Assembly (NCBI GenBank): GCA_009760855.2
Contig: WPIO01000008.1
Span: 9,406,001 to 9,470,000, forward strand
Direction: 5' to 3'
Source of the DNA: Cristatella mucedo
Lineage: Eukaryota > Bryozoa > Phylactolaemata > Cristatellidae
DNA length: 64,000 bases
The position numbers and the translations under genes were made by a program. Below, piece after piece: positions 38,401 through 64,000 of this stretch (positions within the stretch are counted from its first letter, which is position 1; every line of letters begins with the position of its first letter). The notes under the pieces are model-generated. The model had not been told where the DNA came from. It did no database searches and was given only the letters and a program-made list of their open reading frames with translations.

Positions 38401-41400
38401 GCTCAAGCACGCCTCGGTGATCGATGGTCTCCAATCTTGGTGGTAAACCTCTCTGGCTTACATGTCGCCTCGCTCGCCTCAGCCTTGACTTATCCGATCT
38501 CCTCGCTCCTACGGTCTGCTCTCGAACCACCCGCTCCGCAGCTCCAGTTGTATCACCGTTCCTCGACGAACCAAATTGAAATCGTTTGGTGATCGTGCCT
38601 TCCAGCCTTCAATGATCCGAATGTTTGGAGCTTGCTTCCTGCTTATGAAGCCATCACCATTGAGCTTGCATCTTGTAAGTCATCCAACGACTCATCTGTT
38701 CGGCTACAGTTTTCCTGCACCCAGTGAATTAACACTTTTTTTCGTGTATGTTTTTCGTGCTTATCTGCGCAATGATTCAGTGCATGTTACTACCCAGGGG
38801 TGCTACTAAGCGGTGACCTTGAGTATCTTTATTTTGTGATTCTGCATGCTGGTATAAGCATGTTACGTTCGTGCTTTCGAATGCTTGTATGAGCAGAACG
38901 CCGCATTTTTCAATAAGCCTTTGTCAATACTTTCCTTGCAGCGAATTCTGCAGTAACTAGAAAGAGATTTCTGACCGTTTAATGCACTGTGAAACCGACC
39001 TATTATTATTATTATTATTAATCGTATCTAGTGTTGCTATGAGATTCAACTTAACAGAATCTGAATTAGCTTTCCGTAGATTGTTCTACACTCACGTAAG
39101 TGCGATCTTCTTGGAGGGAGTGACTCTAAATGCTGACTGGAGCACACTTATTAGTTTTGATATATTAATTTATGAGTTTAGCTGGTCTGCTTATACTATT
39201 CGTGCAAGAGGTTTTATAGATAGTTGATAAAGGTATCGAGGACAAGATAAATGATTTCTGTGGGAACGAGCCCCCGCCCCCTTAAGCCGACCAGAACGAG
39301 TGCTTTGTGCCTTTTCGCCGCGCCTATATGTTCCTTGTTCCTTCAGAATTCATGTGATTAGCTGCCGTTTACAAAGTCAAGGTCTGACCACCTCTTTAGT
39401 TATTTTCTGACTTTGCCCATGCCAAGCAGCCTGTGGAACCCTAAGGCGTGCTTTCTTGCTTAATCAACAAAATTTAAATAAAACTCGGATGAAACCAGCC
39501 CTAAAGTAGTATGTACTTGCAGGTTGGGTATATATCGCACATCGGCATTTCCGGTCCATATTCCCTACAACCCCATTAGCAGAAACCGTAGGTTATTGCA
39601 ATCTCTGCATCCAAGCCGATACGGTCAGTTCTTAAGTGCTTTAACGATAGCGTGTCTCTCACGTTTGAAATCCTAGCAATGAAATTATTATAGTAACAAA
39701 GTGTTTGTATATCACCCTAGGGTAACTAAATATTTTTCTAGGCCCTTAATGATTACCGGAAAGAAAGTCACGTCAACTGATTAAGGCTAAAAGTGCAAAG
39801 CTTCAGCACGCAAGAGCACACAAAAGACACCTTATACGAAAGGAGCAAATACTTCAAGGAAAACCTAGGTTTTTAAATTCTTTTAAATGCCCACGAGCCA
39901 AGGGGAGGTGGCATCACTTCCATCGTAAGGGGGTCCAGGCTTTGGGAGCGCAGGAACTGAAACCAACAACTCCAAAAAATTTGAGGTCGCTTAAAGGCGC
40001 AACTAAACGACATGAGTCCAAGTAGTTGCTATATTTCCGACAGGTAAGCCAGAGCGAGAGAATGAAAAGACCTAGAAGCGAGTGAAAGAACCTTAAGGTC
40101 GATGCATTTCTCTTTAAGTGCTCAGCAAAATAATCAATCGTTCTTTTTAGGGTGCTTTCTGGGGACTTCTGTCCGGTCTTGCGATCGGCATCGCTAGAAT
40201 GGTTGCAGACTGGGTGTTGCCAGCGGCTGCCTGTGGGCAGGACGATACCCGACCGTTCATTCTCAAAGACGTTCATTTCCTTCACTTCGCCATCCTTGTA
40301 TTCGCTTTGTCGCTCGCAGTAACAGCCGCAGTGAGTGTCGTTACTCCCCCGCCGAAGCCGAGCCAGGTAAGCGAAACCATGGACCGGCAGCCTTGTAGCA
40401 ATCGCCGATCGGCCATGCGCCATCTCATATCGAGACTGTCCCTTCCTAGCTTCACCAAACTACTTGGTGGACATTGACTGGAGAAGTCAACGCTCATTCA
40501 CACACAAATCTGAGGCCTGAAGACGTGGACGATGCGACAGCGTCCTCTCGTGCCGAAACGGCTGCAAGCCCGAATATGGAGGCTAGTGGTGGCCTAGCGA
40601 AAACTGAGGTACAGTTCCGAAGTTAAGAAAAAGGGGGAGTGTAGGGAATCCCTATTCAAGCTTCCGTTGGTAGACGGAAGCCTGTGTGCAATGCACGTTT
40701 ACTTGGCAGGTCGCCTAAGGCCCGTTCTTCTCGCCAAAAAGCTTCGAGCTTAGGCTACTGGGCTAATCTGGCCTGAACAAAACCTGATCAGGCGCAGGTT
40801 CGCTAATCTCACCTTTGTTTCTGGTCTGCATGTCTTGCCGGTCCGAAGAAAAATGTCATAAGTAGTCCTTAATTTTTTGCTAGAATATGGGGTATTTATT
40901 TTCTGCATAAATATTGCCGTGATTGTGCTGCAAATTTTTCCAGGAGATATGAGATCAGTCTAAAGTGACTTTCCTAATACATTCATTTCCTAAACGCTCT
41001 CGTTCTTTGGCCCATGAAAACGGGCCTTGTACTACGTGAGACTATTCATAATATTTCAGGCTAATCACCTAAGGTGCTGTCATTCAATTTACAGACTTTT
41101 CTGGTACCCCAGCTGACATTATTAACCAAGTTTACTTTGAATGGAAATTTTGAACCTCGTTCAAATATAGACCACGGTCGGGTTCGGCGCTGAAGCAGGT
41201 CCTTAACTAGTTCAAAATTATTCGGAGGCCAGCATGCACCGGTCACTGTAGACCGGATAAACAAAAATGGCAACCAGAGGCAATGCATCATTGCAGCCGC
41301 TGTGGAACGTCGCTTGCAAAATAAACGGCGGAGCGAACGTATGTTTCCACTAGCATTATGTTTGCAGGCAAAGGCCGATGCCGGTACTGCCGGGATAGCA

Positions 41401-41646
41401 GCTACGACGGCTGAAGCAACCGAGATAAACGTTCGCAGAACGACCTGCAAGGACATCTTACTCAGCTGGCTGTGTGGCAGCGACAGCAGCAGAACCAGCG
41501 AAAGCGAGCAACAGCTTGGAGTAAACGAAGGCCAGCCACCGACAGTGATGGTGGGCAAGGAGAGTGCTGTGCTGGCTCTTATAGTGAGAGCCAATCTTAT
41601 TACTCTCATATGCGTGGGCGTTTTTATCTTAAGTTTTTTCGCCTAG
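19649..41646 (+). CDS. SLC5A: SLC5-family sodium/solute cotransporter (SGLT-like), 14 exons
   Basis: Plasma-membrane Na+-coupled symporter of the SSS family. Exons: 19649-19732, 21628-21699, 23333-23437, 23635-23799, 25700-25805, 27405-27485, 28785-28999, 30350-30485, 31927-32034, 33980-34130, 37236-37404, 40151-40366, 40450-40608, 41368-41646. All joins keep frame: 2046 nt, 681 aa (human SGLT1 664). Family landmarks in order: '[12 protein letters not shown]', '[13 protein letters not shown]', '[15 protein letters not shown]', '[16 protein letters not shown]', '[12 protein letters not shown]', 'PGMISR', the Cys-rich extracellular loop '[17 protein letters not shown]', '[22 protein letters not shown]' (Na2-site region), '[11 protein letters not shown]', and a C-terminal hydrophobic helix ending 'FILSFFA'. 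The ATG context AAGATGGCG is good. Intron 3 is GC-AG. Sugar-site residues differ from SGLT1 (see findings), so a substrate is not assigned. Confidence 0.94.
20020..20095 (+). mobile_element. SINE family A 3' fragment
   Basis: Only the tail half remains ('GGCCGTTAAGGCTCTTCCGCC', 'AGGCTTTTAAATCAGCGAATATTTTT'), in SLC5 intron 1. Confidence 0.6.
20345..21235 (-). mobile_element. L2-like LINE 3' fragment
   Basis: Homologous to 14930-15830 in the same orientation ('CATGCACAGTGTCAGCAC', 'AGCCAGTGCAGGTCGACG', 'CTGGCTGCAGAG'). It is more decayed than the 14838 copy and lies within SLC5 intron 1. Confidence 0.75.
21248..21395 (+). mobile_element. L2-like LINE 3' tail, opposite orientation
   Basis: 'TTTATCAAGCATGATATTACTC', 'GCAAAGCGCCTAGAAAGAGATT', 'GAGGGCGCTTTATCAAATGC', then (ATT)n. 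It abuts the oppositely oriented fragment at 20345-21235, so the two came from separate insertions or an inversion. Confidence 0.75.
21700..23332 (+). other. SLC5 intron 2
   Basis: AT-balanced at first, then sharply GC-rich from about 22380 toward exon 3. The GC-rich part carries long overlapping frames (e.g. minus 22406-22987, 193 aa) whose composition (Ala/Arg/Ser) suggests chance ORFs. Confidence 0.6.
24000..24144. repeat. (GA)n microsatellite
   Basis: About 145 bp of GA repeat in SLC5 intron 4, with GA on the sense strand. The intron begins at 23800 (GTGAGC). Confidence 0.95.
24485..24605. repeat. (CA)n/(AT)n imperfect microsatellite
   Basis: CA-rich then AT-rich simple sequence in SLC5 intron 4, continuing as low-complexity TA-rich DNA to about 24740. 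Confidence 0.85.
24985..25055 (+). mobile_element. L2-like LINE tail fragment
   Basis: 'GTAAAGTACTTAGAAAGAGG...GAGGGTGCTATACAAATG' and (ATT)n. Confidence 0.6.
25068..25235 (-). mobile_element. SINE family A
   Basis: Minus-strand copy: tail 'TTTAGCTGATTTAAC' on plus at 25068, inverted B box 'GGACTCGAACCCACGAC' at about 25165, inverted A-box region 'TTACCCCTGCGCTATGACC' at about 25205-25225. Confidence 0.7.
26625..27175 (-). mobile_element. L2-like LINE 3' fragment
   Basis: Begins at (ATA)n on the plus strand and runs through 'GGTTAGGGGTAACATGCACAG', 'GATTTGAGATTTGTGCGAGG' and 'TAGCCAGTGCAGGTCAGCG', parallel to 14940-15380. It lies in SLC5 intron 5. Confidence 0.78.
27757..27945 (+). mobile_element. 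tRNA-derived SINE, family A (best copy)
   Basis: A box 'TGGCTCACTGGGTAAGG' and B box 'GGGTTCGAATCC' have tRNA-like spacing and are followed by 'TGTGGTGGGCGATCCTTTATC', 'GCGGTGGTGATAGCCGTAAAG', 'AAAAAGAGGCTGTTAAATCAG' and a T-rich end. An 11-bp inverted repeat (CACGACCTCGG / CCGAGGTCGTG, 27795-27818) spans the region between the boxes. It lies in SLC5 intron 6. Confidence 0.85.
27950..28784 (+). other. GC-rich part of SLC5 intron 6 with strong inverted repeats
   Basis: About 800 bp of GC-rich sequence before exon 7. It contains a 13-bp stem (28277-28289 with 28300-28312) and a 24-bp perfect palindrome (28446-28469). Open frames on both strands reflect the lack of AT-rich stop codons. Confidence 0.7.
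29030..29193. repeat. (CT)n microsatellite
   Basis: Begins 31 bp after the donor of exon 7 (GTGAGC at 29000) as CTGT/CT-rich DNA and becomes pure CT. CT is on the sense strand. Confidence 0.93.
30128..30317 (+). mobile_element. hAT-type MITE resembling a tetrapod family
   Basis: A 190-bp non-autonomous element. The 5' end is CAGCGGTTCTCAACCTGTGG, followed by 'GGGCGTCGAACGACCCTTTC', 'CACGGGTCGCCTAAGACCG', 'CGCAACATGAGGAACTGTA', 'GGGTCGCGGCATTAGGAAGG' and an inverted terminal end 'TTGGGAGCCGCT'. It shares ends and internal words with 18219-18402. A clear 8-bp target duplication was not found. The element ends 33 bp before exon 8 of the transporter. Confidence 0.85.
30606..30664. repeat. 59-bp foldback with 10-bp perfect inverted ends
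   Basis: TTACGGGGCA (30606-30615) and TGCCCCGTAA (30655-30664) enclose AT-rich DNA with CAATATATTG-type palindromes. It lies in SLC5 intron 8. Confidence 0.65.
30665..31926 (+). other. SLC5 intron 8, remainder
   Basis: AT-rich. An inverted LINE/SINE tail remnant lies at about 31150-31265, and three tandem 16-bp units 'CTGTCACAATACCCTA' at 31335-31382. No coding signal. Confidence 0.5.
32338..32440. repeat. (CT)n(AT)n compound microsatellite
   Basis: CT run then AT run, in SLC5 intron 9, sense strand CT. Confidence 0.95.
32680..32870 (+). mobile_element. LINE family 2 fragment (degenerate)
   Basis: Carries the 'TTTGGCGACAGAAGCT' word found in both LINE 2 3' ends (14010, 59320), then diverges. 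Weak. Confidence 0.4.
34131..37235 (+). other. SLC5 intron 10
   Basis: The longest transporter intron (3.1 kb). A tRNA-like A-box word 'GGGTTGGCCGAGCGGTAA' occurs at about 34930-34950. About 35900-36370 looks like decayed LINE. 36700-36800 has a repeat-like GC-rich edge ('CAGGCCCGTATGCAGGGGGC'). No exon missing from the transporter is needed here, because the frame joins directly across it. Confidence 0.5.
37457..37612 (+). mobile_element. SINE family B (best copy)
   Basis: A-box region 'TAGTTGGCCCGGTGGTTAGG', B-box region 'GTGGGCTCGAGCCCTG', then 'GGCGCCTGAATAGAGATTAG', 'TTCTCGTGGAGCGC' and 'TATGCAAATGAG'. The tail copies the hairpin of the L2-like LINE. It starts 53 bp after exon 11. Confidence 0.78.
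37715..38330 (-). mobile_element. L2-like LINE fragment, old
   Basis: Parallel to 14870-16020 with gaps: 'CCTACAAGAACTAAATCTCC', 'GTTCCTTTTTAAATGTCGTCAG' and 'ACCTCATACTTCAAAAGG' (compare 'ACTCCATATTTCAGAGG' at 16010). Confidence 0.6.
39695..40110 (-). mobile_element. L2-like LINE 3' fragment, old
   Basis: 'GTGTTTGTATATCACCCTAG', 'GTCCAGGCTTTGGGAGC' and 'GAGAGAATGAAAAGACCTAG' parallel the 14838 element. It ends 40 bp before exon 12. Confidence 0.6.
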
Positions 41647-44249
41647 CCGTGAAACAAAAAATCCCTCACTAGTTTCTCCATACGTGCAGAATTCGGAATA
41701 ATGAATGCTTGAACCCGAAGGGAATGTGAATCAGCCTATATTTTTTTTGGCGTCAGGCCGTTGGCTGACCCGTCGTATTTTTGCATTTAAAACTAAAGGG
41801 AGCCAGGCGATCCTACGATCAGTTTACACAGGTACGACTGCGGCTACTAAATGACTGCTCAAGGGCTGAAATATGTAATTAGGGTCTATCAGTCCATTTA
41901 GTGCTAGGAGCTGTAACACTTATCTCGTCAATCTTCTCGAAGCATGAATTCGCTCACGGTATGCAGCAGCTACATCAATTAGGTCATATAAAAAGCCTAT
42001 CAGTCGGTTGTAAAGGGCTGGCAGTGGCCGTCGTGGCCACTAAGTAGCCTCTGATTTTAAGTCGTGGTTTCCTGCCTGCACCGGCCAATATCGCAGTGCT
42101 ATAGGGCGAACAAGGAAACACTGAACATTAGTGAGTTTTCGATTTGTGCGATACGGGGGACGGTTCGCTCTACCTGTTTAGAAATGGATTTGCTATATTT
42201 CATGGTCATCCTGGAAGCTGAGGTGGCAGCACCAGGGCAATGGAAGGCCCCATTCCATCACGATATGGCCTCATTCTAGGCTACATTATTAGGGTAAGCC
42301 ACACAAGATTCTCATAAGTGAAATAACCGAGATCAATGAACAGCTCAACACATTAATGATACTCAGATTGGCTGCGGGAACCACGAGAATCGCTGTACCG
42401 GCATTTGAAGAAATTATGCACTTCGGTGATTAGCAGCCAGTCGCTGACACTGCAGCAACAGCCTTAATCTAGAAAGGGTACACTATAATACTATCCGTAG
42501 TTTTCTTAGCTAATGCATGGGCAAACCATGGTGAATGTAATGTAGCAGCTGTGATGCCTCTAATGGGATTGTCTTAATAGACAGAACGAATGAAATTGAA
42601 ATACATAATTCAAAACTCATAGCAAAAATTAAGCACTGCCTAAAGTCATAATGTGAGGCTTAATGATTACACATACGTAATTCAGATGGAATGACTTTCA
42701 TTGCATAAACAATTCGTGCATAGTATCATAACCATAAACGAGTGTTGCTGATCAAAGCTAAATAATCGCCAAACAAGTTTGTAACAGGTCACCGTAAGGT
42801 CTCAACGTGACAGCGAGGTGAATACACTACTAAAGCAAATGCAGCAAAATTGCAAGGAGATTGGCAACCCTTGAGAAAACATCTCTGCTCACAAAGCAAG
42901 AAAATTCAGTCGAGTAAACAGGCTTTAAACCGAAAGCGTGTTTCTTCACAAAAAACACTCGTAAAAAATTAACAGAGTACAAAATTTCCTTGTTAGTATA
43001 GAACCAGCCAATGGCAAAAAGTAGAGTAGTGATGATACCACACGGAAGGCAATACTGGCTCTGGCACAGAAGTGGTTCCGTTGGAATTCCGAAAACGGAC
43101 ACAAATCTAAGATTGTTAAAAGATGGCCGCAAGCGATTTAGAATCAAGATTTGAAACTGCAAGATAATTGGCAAGGCTATGTGAGGGAAGAGCTGGAAAA
43201 GAAAAGAGACAAATGCATGCTGCTCTATCAAAGAGAAATGCGGTGCGACAAAAATCGGCACTGCAAACATGATCATCGGCTAGCGCTTACACGGGAGGAT
43301 GACCAAGGACATCCAGAAAAATGAGCTAACTCAAATGCGTCTCAGCAGCACAGTGTCAGTATGGATTATCACAGCCTCACAATGGAATGATAGCAAAAGA
43401 CAATAAACACAGCTGCTACTCGACATGCTGCGGTACGCCGATGATTGGTGGAGCTAAGTGGACTGGTCAGACATGAAGAGGATCGGGCCAGCGAGCGAGG
43501 TGCTGCAATGCATACATTGTCGACGCTGCATTGTGCCCACATTGACTCGTTGACATCTACGCAAAAAATGGTATGGGGTGTGACCCATCAGTTGAAGGTC
43601 GACTAGGGGAGTGCACTCTTCACTCAAGACGGCTTCAATGCAATGATTCAGCTACGGTTCGCCTGCGAGTTAACCGAGCGTGGCAGACTCTCTTGTGAGC
43701 GGCACCGAAGCTTTTGAGCTGAAACAAACCAACATGAATAACTATCAATAGCTTATCAGCATCAGCATTTTCGCGAAAAAAATGCTCGACCGACGAAGAC
43801 ATGGCTGAGCACAACTATTAACTTAATGATAAAGAATGGATTATTTTATCAGGCAGCCTATGCAAAGGAATCTATGCAAACACCAAAGACAGCAGCTCGT
43901 CAAATAAAGAGGGGGCTGACCTGTGACTTGTTGCACAAGCATGCACGAGCAAGGATTGCTCATCCCGAACTCTGGCGAGGTCGGGATGGAAGGACCAGCA
44001 CATAAGATTCACAATGCTAGCATTACACTTTTCATCAAGGAACGGCACTGCACGGGGGTACTATAGAGGTAAACGATGGCCTGTCCACTTCAAGTTAGGC
44101 ATCCCTGTTGATCACACAAAAGTGCGTACGTTAAGGCAAGAGAGACAAGCATAGCTATATTGACCATGAAATCAAGTTAGAAGACTGGAGAGTGAAAAAC
44201 TGCAAATTTTGGGAGAGCTTGCACGCAAGGGGGGGGGGACATGACTTAC
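41647..44249. other. Spacer between converging SLC5 and PLEKHA-like genes
   Basis: It should hold both 3'UTRs and the last PLEKHA-like exon(s), which I could not place. The only sizeable frame is minus 43276-42830 (148 aa, rich in Phe/Leu/Ile, e.g. 'FVAPHFSLIEQHAFVSFLFQ'). It matches nothing I know and could be chance in AT-rich DNA. Confidence 0.4.

Positions 44250-64000
<19,751 letters not shown>

Overview
The window is animal nuclear DNA. It carries spliced genes with GT-AG and two GC-AG introns, retrotransposons of the L2/CR1 kind, tRNA-derived SINEs and long dinucleotide microsatellites. Five conserved metazoan genes can be read by joining exons on splice signals and reading frame. Introns of 76-100 bp alternate with introns of 1-5 kb. 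Only one PLEKHA-type gene is seen here, and the proteins are clearly diverged from vertebrate ones, which suggests an invertebrate. I cannot name the phylum from the sequence alone.

Layout. 1-3063 (minus): 5' part of a FAM78-like gene that runs off the left edge. 3064-6990: intergenic, with L2-like and SINE remnants. 6991-11033 (minus): a complete eight-coding-exon UAP56/DDX39-type RNA helicase. 11033-11177: a compact head-to-head promoter with CCAAT, E-box and ETS-type sites. 11178-12179 (plus): a two-exon bublin-coiled-coil (UPF0184/BBLN)-like gene. 12180-19648: intergenic, dominated by an L2-like LINE of about 2.6 kb on the minus strand (14838-17430), a second LINE family and a hAT-type MITE. 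19649-41646 (plus): a complete 14-exon sodium/solute cotransporter of the SLC5 (SGLT) family. 41647-44249: spacer between converging genes. 44250-64000 (minus): a PLEKHA4/5/6/7-type gene (PH domain, long disordered segment, coiled coil, conserved C-terminal IPERY block), which runs off the right edge at its N-terminal side.

The genes do not form an operon or pathway. UAP56 and BBLN probably share a promoter. The others are neighbours without an evident functional link. The most interesting signals are two hAT MITEs that resemble a family I know from tetrapods, SINEs that share their 3' hairpin with the resident LINE, two GC-AG introns inside conserved genes, three pYxN motifs in the PLEKHA-like protein, altered sugar-site residues in the transporter, and a consistent orientation of homopolymer C runs along the transcripts. 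I saw no wholly new multi-gene system.
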